Positions 1-5,925 are shown, numbered from the stretch's first letter. The stretch: 12,251 nucleotides of DNA from DASTHS01 sp035718085 (GCA_035718085.1 DASTHS010000088.1:1-12251), one strand, 5' to 3'. Notes: a model not told the origin generated them from the sequence alone. Numbers and translations are program-made.

Positions 1-2
1 AC

Positions 3-113
3 CGCATCGGGCTGACGCTCTACAAGCTCGACAAGGTGCTCATGGGCGAGCTCGACGAGGTGGTCGAGGCGCTGGCTGCCGACGAGCGGGCCCGGCAGCT
101 GGCGGAGGGGTAG
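3..113 (+). CDS. prfA: Peptide chain release factor 1, C-terminal end (partial)
   Basis: Only the last 36 codons are in the window, ending at TAG 111-113; the gene begins upstream. The visible tail reads RIGLTLYKLD then KVLMGELDEVVEAL, matching the conserved C-terminus of RF1 (R-I-x-L-T-L-Y-K-L-D, then a Leu/Glu/Asp-rich helix). RF1 reads UAA and UAG stop codons in the ribosomal A site and triggers peptide release. The gene directly downstream encodes PrmC, the enzyme that methylates the Gln of the RF1 GGQ loop, and this prfA-prmC pairing is very widespread. RF2 has a similar tail, but the prmC neighbour and the actinobacterial locus order favour RF1. The GGQ and codon-recognition motifs lie outside the window, so the call rests on the tail and the context. 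Confidence 0.88.
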   Translation, partial: RIGLTLYKLDKVLMGELDEVVEALAADERARQLAEG

Positions 114-123
114 GAAGGTCGCC

Positions 124-993
124 GTGGCGGTGGCCGGCGCACCTGGCACCGTCACCTGGCGCGACCTCCACCGCGAGGCCACCGAGCGGCTCGAGTCGGC
201 CCAGGAGGCGCGCTGGCTGGTCGAGGAGGCCGCCCCCGAGCCGTGGCCGGCGGCGCTCGACCGCCCCGTCACCGAGCGGGCGCACGCCTACTTCAGCGGC
301 ATGCTCGAGCGCCGAGCCGCCGGCGAGCCGTTGCAGTACGTGCTCGGCCACTGGCCGTTCCGCGAGCTCGACCTCCTCGTCGACCCCCGGGTGCTGATCC
401 CCCGGCCCGAGACCGAGGTGGTGGTCGGCGTCGCCCTCGCCGAGCTGGAGGCGGCCCGGCCAGGGGGGCGAGGAGGGCGGGCGGCCGACCTCGGCACCGG
501 CTCGGGCGCCATCGCCCTGTCGCTGGCCAAGGAGCGCCCCGGCCTGGAGGTGTGGGCCACCGACGCGTCGGCCGCTGCGCTCGAGGTGGCGGCCGCCAAC
601 CTCGCCGGCCTGGGCGGGTGGGCCGCCCCCCGGGTGCGCCTCTGCCGCGGGTCGTGGTTCGAGGCGCTGCCGCCGACCCTCGCCGGGCGCCTCGACCTGC
701 TCGTGGCGAACCCGCCCTACATCAGCCTGGCCGAGCTCGCCGACCTCGACCCTGTGGTGGCCGACCACGAACCGCACGACGCCCTGTTCTCCGGTCCCAC
801 CGGGCTGGAAGACGTGGAGGCGGTCGTCACCGGCGCCCCCCGGTGGCTGGCGCCCGGTGGCGTGCTGGTCGTCGAGGTGGCTCCCCACCAGGCGGACCCC
901 GCCGCCGACGCCGCCACGGCCGCCGGCCTCGCCGCCGTGCGGGTCGCCTCCGACCTGGCCGGCCGCCCCCGTGCCCTGGTGGCGCACCGGTAG
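124..993 (+). CDS. prmC: Release factor glutamine N5-methyltransferase PrmC (HemK)
   Basis: PrmC transfers a methyl group from S-adenosylmethionine to the Gln of the GGQ motif of release factors RF1 and RF2 in the cytosol, which speeds peptide release. The protein has 289 residues, normal for the family. It has an N-terminal helical substrate-binding domain (about 1-85, with the family motif GEPLQYVLG at 67-75) and then a Rossmann methyltransferase domain. The region around 92-97 reads IPRPET, the SAM motif I is DLGTGSGAIALSLAK at 122-136, the acidic ribose-binding residue lies in ATDAS (145-149), and the catalytic NPPY is at 196-199. The start is GTG 124, with GGAAGG (113-118) five bases before it, overlapping the prfA stop. 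It lies 10 bases after prfA and 7 bases before tsaC, so co-transcription with prfA is likely. Nothing in it looks abnormal. Confidence 0.96.
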   Translation: MAVAGAPGTVTWRDLHREATERLESAQEARWLVEEAAPEPWPAALDRPVTERAHAYFSGMLERRAAGEPLQYVLGHWPFRELDLLVDPRVLIPRPETEVVVGVALAELEAARPGGRGGRAADLGTGSGAIALSLAKERPGLEVWATDASAAALEVAAANLAGLGGWAAPRVRLCRGSWFEALPPTLAGRLDLLVANPPYISLAELADLDPVVADHEPHDALFSGPTGLEDVEAVVTGAPRWLAPGGVLVVEVAPHQADPAADAATAAGLAAVRVASDLAGRPRALVAHR

Positions 994-1000
994 CGTCGCG

Positions 1001-1600
1001 GTGGTGCCGACCCTCGACGCCAACGACCCGGCCAGCATCGTGCAGGCCGTCGCCGCCCTCCGGGCCGGCGACATCGTCGGGGTGCCCACCGACACCGTCT
1101 ACGGGCTGGCCGCCGACCCCTTCCGCACCGGCGCCTCCGACCGCATCTTCCGGGCCAAGGGCCGTCCTCGCAACGTCGAGCTCCCCGTGCTCGTCGCCGA
1201 CGTCGCCCAGGCGCTCACCCTGGTCGCCGAGGTCCCCGAGCGCGCCCGGCGGCTCATGGAGGCGCACTGGCCCGGCGCCCTGACCATCGTGCTGCCGCGG
1301 CGGCCCGACCTGGCCGCCGACCTCGGTGAGGACGACGCCACCATCGGCATCCGCTGCCCCGACCACCCGGTGCCCCTCGCCATCACCCGGGCCCTCGGCC
1401 CGGTGGCCACCACCAGCGCCAACCGCCACGGCGACCCGCCGGCGACCACGGCGGCGGCGGTGGCCGGCCTCCCCGGCGTCGACCTCGTGCTCGACGCCGG
1501 CACCTGCGAGGGCGCGCCGTCGACGGTGCTCGACTGCACGGGCGCCGAGCCGCGCCTGCTGCGCGCCGGTCGCATCCCGTGGGACGCCCTGGCCCTCTGA
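1001..1600 (+). CDS. tsaC: L-threonylcarbamoyladenylate synthase (YrdC/Sua5 family)
   Basis: This enzyme makes threonylcarbamoyl-AMP from threonine, bicarbonate and ATP, the first step of the universal t6A37 modification of tRNAs that read ANN codons. The 199-residue protein is a single YrdC domain. PTDTVYGL lies at 29-36, the nucleotide-binding KGRP at 53-56, WPGALT at 90-95 and the SAN motif at 139-141. The extra C-terminal domain of full-length Sua5 is absent, so TsaC-type is the better name. The start is uncertain: in-frame GTGs lie at 971 (inside prmC), 1001 and 1004. I chose 1001 because it gives a normal N-terminus just after the prmC stop; no Shine-Dalgarno is visible. A TAGCGT at 991-996, overlapping the prmC stop, could be a -10 box for a leaderless start at 1004. 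The position after prmC is conserved in actinobacteria. Confidence 0.93.
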   Translation: MVPTLDANDPASIVQAVAALRAGDIVGVPTDTVYGLAADPFRTGASDRIFRAKGRPRNVELPVLVADVAQALTLVAEVPERARRLMEAHWPGALTIVLPRRPDLAADLGEDDATIGIRCPDHPVPLAITRALGPVATTSANRHGDPPATTAAAVAGLPGVDLVLDAGTCEGAPSTVLDCTGAEPRLLRAGRIPWDALAL

Positions 1601-1606
1601 CGCGAT

Positions 1607-1623
1607 GCGCCCCGCAGGGGCGC
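1607..1623 (+). terminator. Perfect hairpin after tsaC, possible weak terminator
   Basis: GCGCCCC (1607-1613), loop GCA (1614-1616) and GGGGCGC (1617-1623) form a perfect 7-bp GC stem starting six bases after the tsaC stop. No T-tract follows, so this is not a classical Rho-independent terminator. GC-rich actinobacteria often lack the T-tract, and the hairpin sits where transcription from prmC-tsaC would be separated from the glyA promoter. It could equally be a chance structure or a 3'-end-protecting hairpin. Confidence 0.4.
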
Positions 1624-1641
1624 TGGTGGCCCCCCCCGCCG

Positions 1642-1656
1642 TAGACTCCCCCCGTG
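1642..1656 (+). promoter_or_regulatory. Candidate -10 box for leaderless glyA transcript
   Basis: TAGACT (1642-1647) matches the TAnnnT form of a sigma-70-type -10 element and stands out in a run of C and G. Six bases separate it from GTG 1654, so transcription would begin at or next to the start codon. There is no Shine-Dalgarno in front of that GTG, as expected for a leaderless message. No convincing -35 box is visible 16-19 bases upstream. The element is inferred, not proven. Confidence 0.55.
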
Positions 1657-2910
1657 AGCGACGCCCTGCACCAGGCCGACCCCGAGGTCGCCGACATCCT
1701 CGACCGGGAGCTCGACCGGCAGAACACCGGCCTGCAGCTCATCGCCTCCGAGAACTTCACCTCGCCCGCCGTGATGGCAGCCACCGGGTCGGTGCTCACC
1801 AACAAGTATTCCGAGGGCTACCCGGGCAAGCGCTACTACGGCGGCAACTCCGTGGTCGACGAGGTCGAAGACCTGGCCCGCCGCCGCGTGTGCGAGCTGT
1901 TCGGCGCCGAGCACGCCAACGTCCAGCCCCACTCGGGGGCGAACGCCAACCTCGGCGTCTACCTGGCGCTGCTCGAACCGGGTGACACCGTGCTGGGCCT
2001 CCGACTCGACCAGGGCGGCCACCTCACCCACGGCTCCCCGGTCAACATCTCGGGCCGCTACTTCAACTTCGTCAGCTACGGGGTCACCGACAGCGACGAG
2101 CGCATCGACCTCGACGCCCTGGCAGCCATGGCCGAGCAGCACCGCCCGAAGTTGATCGTCGCCGGCGCCACCGCCTACCCGCGGATCATCGACCCGCAGC
2201 CGTACCGGACCATCGCCGACTCGGTGGGTGCCCGGTTCATGTTCGACGCCGCCCACATCGCCGGCCTGATCGCCGGGGGCGTCCACCCCAACCCCGTCGG
2301 CATCGCCGACGTGGTGACCTTCACCACCCACAAGACCCTGCGCGGGCCGCGGGGCGGCTGCATCCTCTCCACCGCCGAGCTCGGCCCCGCCATCGACAAG
2401 GCCATCTTCCCCGGCCTGCAGGGCGGCCCCCTCGAGCACGTGGTCGCCGCCAAGGCCGTCGCGTTCGGCGAGGCGCTGCGCCCCGAGTTCAAGGCCTACG
2501 CCGCCCAGGTGGTCGCCAACGCCCGGGCCCTGGCCGAGGCGCTGGCCGGCGAGGGGTTCCGCATCGTCTCCGGCGGCACCCACAACCACCTGCTGCTGGT
2601 CGACCTCCGCCCCTTCGACGTCGACCTGACCGGCAAGGTGGCCCAGGAGGCACTCGACCGGGCCGGGATCACCCTGAACAAGAACCAGATCCCCGGCGAC
2701 CCCCGCTCGCCGTTCGTCACCAGCGGCCTGCGCATCGGCACCCCGGCGGTGACCACCCAGGGCATGGTCGAAGCGGAGATGCCCGTCATCGCCGCCGCCA
2801 TCGCCCGGGTGCTGCGCTCGCCCGGCGACGGGGCCACCATCGCCTCGGTGCGCGACGACGTGGCCACCCTCTGCTCGAAGTTCACCCCGTACCCCTCGAC
2901 GCAGGGGTAG
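1654..2910 (+). CDS. glyA: Serine hydroxymethyltransferase (PLP-dependent)
   Basis: SHMT interconverts serine plus tetrahydrofolate with glycine plus 5,10-methylene-THF, feeding one-carbon units to purine, thymidylate and methionine synthesis. The protein has 418 residues, normal for bacteria. Visible features are ASENF (31-35), NKYSEGYPGKRYYGG (50-64, with folate/substrate residues E54 and Y62), the ring-stacking H123 in GGHLTHG (121-127), DAAHIAGL (198-205, with D198 holding the pyridine nitrogen), and K227 in TTHKTLRGPRGG as the Schiff-base lysine. Numbering runs one ahead of the Bacillus stearothermophilus enzyme. Q120 replaces the His usually seen in the first position of HGGHLTHG; the stacking His itself is kept, so activity is expected. 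GTG 1654 lacks a Shine-Dalgarno but has a -10-like box at leaderless spacing. It lies 53 bases after tsaC and 30 bases before the wecA-like gene. Confidence 0.97.
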   Translation: MSDALHQADPEVADILDRELDRQNTGLQLIASENFTSPAVMAATGSVLTNKYSEGYPGKRYYGGNSVVDEVEDLARRRVCELFGAEHANVQPHSGANANLGVYLALLEPGDTVLGLRLDQGGHLTHGSPVNISGRYFNFVSYGVTDSDERIDLDALAAMAEQHRPKLIVAGATAYPRIIDPQPYRTIADSVGARFMFDAAHIAGLIAGGVHPNPVGIADVVTFTTHKTLRGPRGGCILSTAELGPAIDKAIFPGLQGGPLEHVVAAKAVAFGEALRPEFKAYAAQVVANARALAEALAGEGFRIVSGGTHNHLLLVDLRPFDVDLTGKVAQEALDRAGITLNKNQIPGDPRSPFVTSGLRIGTPAVTTQGMVEAEMPVIAAAIARVLRSPGDGATIASVRDDVATLCSKFTPYPSTQG

Positions 2911-2940
2911 GCCGAGATCCTCGGGTCGTCCGCCTACCTG

Positions 2941-4062
2941 GTGGTCGCCGGCGTCGCCGCCGCGGTGACCTGGGCGGCCACCTTCGCCGTGCGCCGCCTG
3001 GCCTGGCGCTACTCGATGGTCGTCGTGCCCGACGAGCGGCGGGTGCACGAGCAGGCCACCCCCACTCTCGGAGGGGCGGCCATGTACCTGGGCGTGCTCG
3101 TCGCCGTGGCCACCGCCTCGCAGCTGCCGGCCCTCGCACCGGTGTTCCGCGGCAGCTCCGAGCCGATCGGCCTGGTCGTCGCCGCCACGGTCATCTTCGC
3201 CGTCGGCAGCTTCGACGACCTCCGGGAGATGTCGCCGCCGGCGAAGGTGTCGGGCCAGGTGCTCGCAGGGACGGTGCTCTACTTCGCCGGCATCTCCATG
3301 CTCTTCTTCAAGGTGCCCCTCCTCGGCACCACCTTGTCGCTGTCGCCCGACCTGGTGGCGGTGATGACGGTCATGTGGGTCGTCGGCATGGCCAACGCGG
3401 TCAACCTCGTCGACGGCCTCGACGGCCTCGCCGCCGGCATCGTCGCCATCGCCTCGGCCGCGTTCTACCTCTACAGCACCCAGCTGGTGCACACCGGCGC
3501 CGTGACACCGGAGAACTCCGGGCCGCTCATCGCCGCAGTCGTCTTCGGGTGCTGCGTCGGGTTCCTGCCCCACAACGTGCACCCGGCGCGCATCTTCATG
3601 GGCGACGCCGGCGCCATGCTCCTCGGGCTGATGATGGCGGCCAGCACCATGTCGGTGGTCGGCCAGTCGGGGAGCGGGTACTCCGGGCGCACCTACTTCT
3701 TCTACGCGCCGATCTTCATCCCGTTCTTCATCCTGGGGATCCCCATCCTCGACACGGCGTTCGCCATCGTGCGCCGCGCCGGCCGCCGCAGCGGGGTGGC
3801 GACCGCCGACAAGAACCACCTGCACCACCGGCTCATGCGCTTGGGGCACGGCCAGACCCGCGCCGTGCTCATCCTCTGGGCGTGGACGGCGCTGCTGTCG
3901 GGCCTGGTGCTGGTCCCGGCGCTCACCGGCAGCGGCACGGCGTTCATCCCCGCCGCGGTCGCCGGGCTCGGGGTGGCGCTCTACACCCTGTTCGCACCTC
4001 GGGGGCGGGCGGCCCGCGAGCAGGCCGAGGCGGATTTGCACGCTCCGGAGCGCGTTCCCTAG
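2941..4062 (+). CDS. wecA: Polyprenyl-phosphate GlcNAc-1-phosphate transferase (WecA/TagO/MraY family)
   Basis: Members of this integral membrane family transfer a UDP-linked N-acetylhexosamine-1-phosphate to undecaprenyl or decaprenyl phosphate on the cytoplasmic face. This starts synthesis of arabinogalactan linker, teichoic acid or other envelope glycans. The protein has 373 residues and about ten or eleven hydrophobic segments. Signature motifs are PDERRVHEQATPTLGG near the N-terminus, FDDL (Mg2+ site, around residue 91), NAVNLVDGLDGLAAG with DGLDGL at 158-163, MGDAG at 220-224 and HLHHRL at 293-298. HLHHRL is typical of the WecA/TagO branch rather than MraY. The exact sugar is not readable. 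The start is uncertain: GTG 2941 is the first standard start after the glyA TAG (2908-2910, same frame), has no good Shine-Dalgarno, and codons 2911-2940 also look coding. The position directly upstream of the atp operon matches rfe of mycobacteria and streptomycetes. Its last codons carry a probable promoter. Confidence 0.92.
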   Translation: MVAGVAAAVTWAATFAVRRLAWRYSMVVVPDERRVHEQATPTLGGAAMYLGVLVAVATASQLPALAPVFRGSSEPIGLVVAATVIFAVGSFDDLREMSPPAKVSGQVLAGTVLYFAGISMLFFKVPLLGTTLSLSPDLVAVMTVMWVVGMANAVNLVDGLDGLAAGIVAIASAAFYLYSTQLVHTGAVTPENSGPLIAAVVFGCCVGFLPHNVHPARIFMGDAGAMLLGLMMAASTMSVVGQSGSGYSGRTYFFYAPIFIPFFILGIPILDTAFAIVRRAGRRSGVATADKNHLHHRLMRLGHGQTRAVLILWAWTALLSGLVLVPALTGSGTAFIPAAVAGLGVALYTLFAPRGRAAREQAEADLHAPERVP

Positions 4063-4074
4063 CCTAGTAACCCG
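4036..4074 (+). promoter_or_regulatory. Candidate promoter of the atp operon, inside the wecA 3' end
   Basis: TTGCAC (4036-4041) and TAGCCT (4060-4065) are separated by 18 bases, a sigma-70-like arrangement. The -35 matches the consensus only in TTG; the -10 matches TAnnnT. GTG 4074 begins eight bases after the -10, so the transcript would be leaderless or nearly so. The -10 box begins with the TAG stop codon of the wecA-like gene. The last ten wecA codons include GAT, TTG, GCT and GTT, which are uncommon in this GC-rich gene, as if the sequence were constrained for another job. A second TAGTAA (4065-4070) lies too close to GTG 4074 for leaderless use. The call is inferred from spacing and composition. 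Confidence 0.55.
4041..4052. repeat. 12-bp perfect palindrome in the atp promoter spacer
   Basis: CGCTCCGGAGCG is an exact palindrome lying between the proposed -35 and -10 boxes of the atp promoter, within the last codons of the wecA-like gene. A dimeric regulator bound here would block RNA polymerase, so it could be an operator. A few perfect 12-bp palindromes are expected by chance in a GC-rich sequence of this size, so only the position makes it interesting. Confidence 0.3.
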
Positions 4075-4397
4075 TGCTGGTGGACAGGCCGGACGGTGGC
4101 GACCGCGTCGCAAACGCCACCCGAAAGGTGGCGCGGGTGGCGACGCCGCGCAACCTCGATCGCGACCTGCCGGGACGGCGGGTCGCCCACGGGTTCAACA
4201 TCGGCCTGACCCCTGTGCTCTTCGCCGCCATCGGCTACGGCATCGACCGGGTCGCAGGCACCGCCCCGGTGTTCCTGCTCGGCCTCACCGTGCTCAGCAT
4301 CGTCGGGCTGCTCGTGAGCAACTACTACAAGTTCAAAGCCGCGTTCGACGCGGAGGCCGCCGCCACCCCCGGGCGGTCGGGGAGCCGCCGGCGATGA
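4074..4397 (+). CDS. atpZ: AtpZ-like small membrane protein (ATPase_gene1 family)
   Basis: A 107-residue protein with a charged N-terminus and two hydrophobic segments (about 40-56 and 63-86). The segments flank the motif IGYGIDRVAGTAP (53-65), typical of the AtpZ / 'putative F0F1-ATPase subunit' family. AtpZ proteins are encoded at the head of many atp operons. Together with AtpI they have been linked to Mg2+/Ca2+ uptake and to assembly or stability of the ATP synthase, but they are not part of the finished enzyme. I used GTG 4074 because a -10-like box lies eight bases upstream. A rival start is GTG 4137, with GAAAGG (4123-4128) at eight-base spacing, giving an 86-residue protein that keeps both membrane helices. 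The stop overlaps the atpI start in ATGA (4394-4397), implying translational coupling. Confidence 0.85.
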   Translation: MLVDRPDGGDRVANATRKVARVATPRNLDRDLPGRRVAHGFNIGLTPVLFAAIGYGIDRVAGTAPVFLLGLTVLSIVGLLVSNYYKFKAAFDAEAAATPGRSGSRRR

Positions 4398-4855
4398 CCG
4401 ACCTCCTCACCACCGGCGCCGACACCCCGCCGGTGGAGCGGCAACTCGCGCGCGACATGGCCCGCCGTGCCGTGCCCGTGGCCCCGGTGCTGGTGCTCGT
4501 CGGTTTCCTTTGGGGCGTCGGCGGGGCCCTCGCCGCCGCCTACGGCATCGCCTTGGCGGTGGGCAACCTCCTGCTCAGCGCCGCCCTCGTCTCCTGGGCC
4601 GGGCGCCACTCCATGGCTGCCCTCGGCGCCGCCGCCCTCGGCGGGTTCGTGCTGCGCCTCGCCCTGCTGGGAGTGGCGGTGCTCGCCGTGCACCCCTTCT
4701 GGCACTTCCCGGTCGTCCCCCTCTGCATCACCCTGCTCGTGACCCACCTCGGGTTGCTGTTCTGGGAGGTGCGCTACGTGTCGGCGACGCTGGCCCACCC
4801 CGGCCTCAAGCCGGGTGCCGAGTTCAGCCTCCGCCGCAGGAAGGTGCAGCCGTGA
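4394..4855 (+). CDS. atpI: ATP synthase protein I (AtpI-like accessory membrane protein)
   Basis: A 153-residue protein with a polar N-terminus (1-26), four probable transmembrane helices (about 27-49, 52-68, 73-98 and 104-125) and a basic cytoplasmic tail ending RRRK before VQP. Size, topology and location directly before atpB match the AtpI / ATP synthase I family. This family aids c-ring assembly in some bacteria (shown for Propionigenium-type c rings) and with AtpZ has been connected to divalent-cation transport. Sequence conservation in the family is low, so the call rests mainly on topology and synteny; mycobacteria have a similar protein at this position (Rv1303). ATG 4394 overlaps the atpZ stop, and the stop TGA 4853-4855 overlaps GTG 4852 of atpB. 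All three genes are therefore likely made from one message in coupled fashion. Confidence 0.85.
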   Translation: MTDLLTTGADTPPVERQLARDMARRAVPVAPVLVLVGFLWGVGGALAAAYGIALAVGNLLLSAALVSWAGRHSMAALGAAALGGFVLRLALLGVAVLAVHPFWHFPVVPLCITLLVTHLGLLFWEVRYVSATLAHPGLKPGAEFSLRRRKVQP

Positions 4856-5628
4856 CCCCCCACCTCGTCGCCGGGCTCGAGTTCCCGCCGATCGGCGAGC
4901 TGCTCAACTGGAAGAACATCGCCCCGGGCGGGTTCAACAAGACCGCCCTGATCGACGTGCTCGCCGTGGTGCTCACCGTCGGGCTGTTCGTCGTGGGCGC
5001 CCGCAAGCGCAAGATGGTGCCCACCGGCGCGCAGAACGTCGCCGAGTCGCTGATCGACTTCGTCAACGGCTCGATCATCATGGAGACGATGGGCGAAGAC
5101 GGCCTGGGCTACCTGCCGTTCATCCTGGCCATCTTCTGCTTCGTGTTCGTCTGCAACATCACCGAGATCATCCCGGTCTTCCAGTTCCCGGCCGACAGCC
5201 GCATGGCGAACCCGCTGATGCTGGCCCTGATCGTCTGGGGCGTCTACAACTTCACCGGCATCAAGCGGCAGGGGTTCGCCACCTACGTGAAGAACAGCAC
5301 CGTGCCGCCGGGCGTCCCCGGCTACCTGGTGCCGCTCGTCGCCCTGATCGAGGGCGCCCAGCGCTTCCTGCTCAACCCCATCACCCTGGCCATCCGGCTG
5401 TTCGCCAACATGCTCGCCGGCCACCTGCTGCTCGTCACGTTCGCGCTGATGACCGACGCGCTGTTCTTCCACAACACGGTCACCATCACCAAGCCCATCG
5501 GCGTGCTCCCCGCGCTCATGGAGCTGGTGATCATGCTCTTCGAGGTGCTGATCGCCGTCTTGCAGGCGTTCATCTTCGCCATCCTCACCGGCGTGTACCT
5601 CGGCCCCTCGCTCCATCCCGAGCACTAA
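4852..5628 (+). CDS. atpB: F-type ATP synthase subunit a
   Basis: Subunit a is the membrane stator that forms the two proton half-channels beside the c ring. The protein has 258 residues and five or six hydrophobic segments. The essential arginine is R182 in PITLAIRLFANMLAGHLLL (176-194), equivalent to E. coli aR210. H191 occupies the place of E. coli aE219, a substitution common in actinobacteria and mitochondria. Q238 in VLQAFIFAILTGVYL corresponds to E. coli Q252. NITEIIPVF (102-110) is the conserved segment after an early helix. GTG 4852 overlaps the atpI stop as GTGA, and AGGAAGG (4838-4844) lies seven bases upstream inside atpI, supporting this start. Much longer in-frame reading upstream is only the open shadow of atpI. 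atpE follows after 24 bases. Confidence 0.98.
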   Translation: MTPHLVAGLEFPPIGELLNWKNIAPGGFNKTALIDVLAVVLTVGLFVVGARKRKMVPTGAQNVAESLIDFVNGSIIMETMGEDGLGYLPFILAIFCFVFVCNITEIIPVFQFPADSRMANPLMLALIVWGVYNFTGIKRQGFATYVKNSTVPPGVPGYLVPLVALIEGAQRFLLNPITLAIRLFANMLAGHLLLVTFALMTDALFFHNTVTITKPIGVLPALMELVIMLFEVLIAVLQAFIFAILTGVYLGPSLHPEH

Positions 5629-5640
5629 GACCCCAACCCC

Positions 5641-5648
5641 AAAGGAGA
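5641..5648 (+). promoter_or_regulatory. Strong Shine-Dalgarno for atpE
   Basis: AAAGGAGA (5641-5648) lies four bases before GTG 5653, in an A-rich patch unlike its surroundings. It is the best ribosome-binding site in the window and precedes the subunit needed in the highest copy number (a ring of c subunits per enzyme). It also fixes the atpE start at GTG 5653. Confidence 0.8.
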
Positions 5649-5652
5649 CAGG

Positions 5653-5925
5653 GTGATCGACGCCCTCACCAGCGCAGTCACGATCAACGGCAACGAGGTC
5701 AAGCTCGCCGGTCAGAACATCGGCGCCGGCATCGCCTACGGCGCCGCCGCCGTCGGCCCCGGCGTGGGCATCGGCATCGTGGTGGGCAACGCCATCACCG
5801 CCATCGCCCGCCAGCCCGAGGCGGCCGGCGTGGCCCGCACCACGATGTTCCTCGGCATCGCCTTCACCGAGGCGCTCGCCCTGATCGGCTTCGTGGTCGC
5901 CATCCTCATCCTCTTCGTGCAGTAG
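5653..5925 (+). CDS. atpE: F-type ATP synthase subunit c
   Basis: Subunit c forms the rotating proton-carrying ring. The 90-residue protein is a two-helix hairpin. Helix 1 carries the Gly repeat AVGPGVGIG (33-41), in which the first Gly of GxGxGxG is Ala. The polar loop is ARQPEA (52-57), and helix 2 carries the ion-binding E73 in FTEALALIG. The Na+-binding pattern (Gln in helix 1 and Ser/Thr after the Glu) is absent: the matching positions are I40 and A74, so proton coupling is expected. The N-terminus has about ten more polar residues (MIDALTSAVT-INGNEVK) than minimal c subunits and would face outside the membrane. The start is set by the strong Shine-Dalgarno at 5641-5648. atpF follows within ten bases. 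Confidence 0.98.
   Translation: MIDALTSAVTINGNEVKLAGQNIGAGIAYGAAAVGPGVGIGIVVGNAITAIARQPEAAGVARTTMFLGIAFTEALALIGFVVAILILFVQ

Noticed and set aside
1099..4113. Very long minus-strand open frame (about 1000 codons) opposite tsaC, glyA and the wecA-like gene
   Set aside because: In GC-rich DNA with G/C at third codon positions, the complementary frame seldom meets a stop. Its translation is low-complexity (Gly, Arg, Ala, Asp, His) with no recognisable domain, and it lies opposite three well-supported genes.
4510..4851. In-frame upstream extension of atpB through atpI
   Set aside because: The extension is an out-of-frame reading of atpI, rich in Arg and Pro. The GTGA overlap and the Shine-Dalgarno at 4838-4844 place the real start at 4852.
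5629..5652. C-rich repeat between atpB and atpE (two ACCCC-type units) as a possible hairpin or regulatory repeat
   Set aside because: There is no matching G-run to pair with. It is adequately explained as spacer leading into the strong Shine-Dalgarno.
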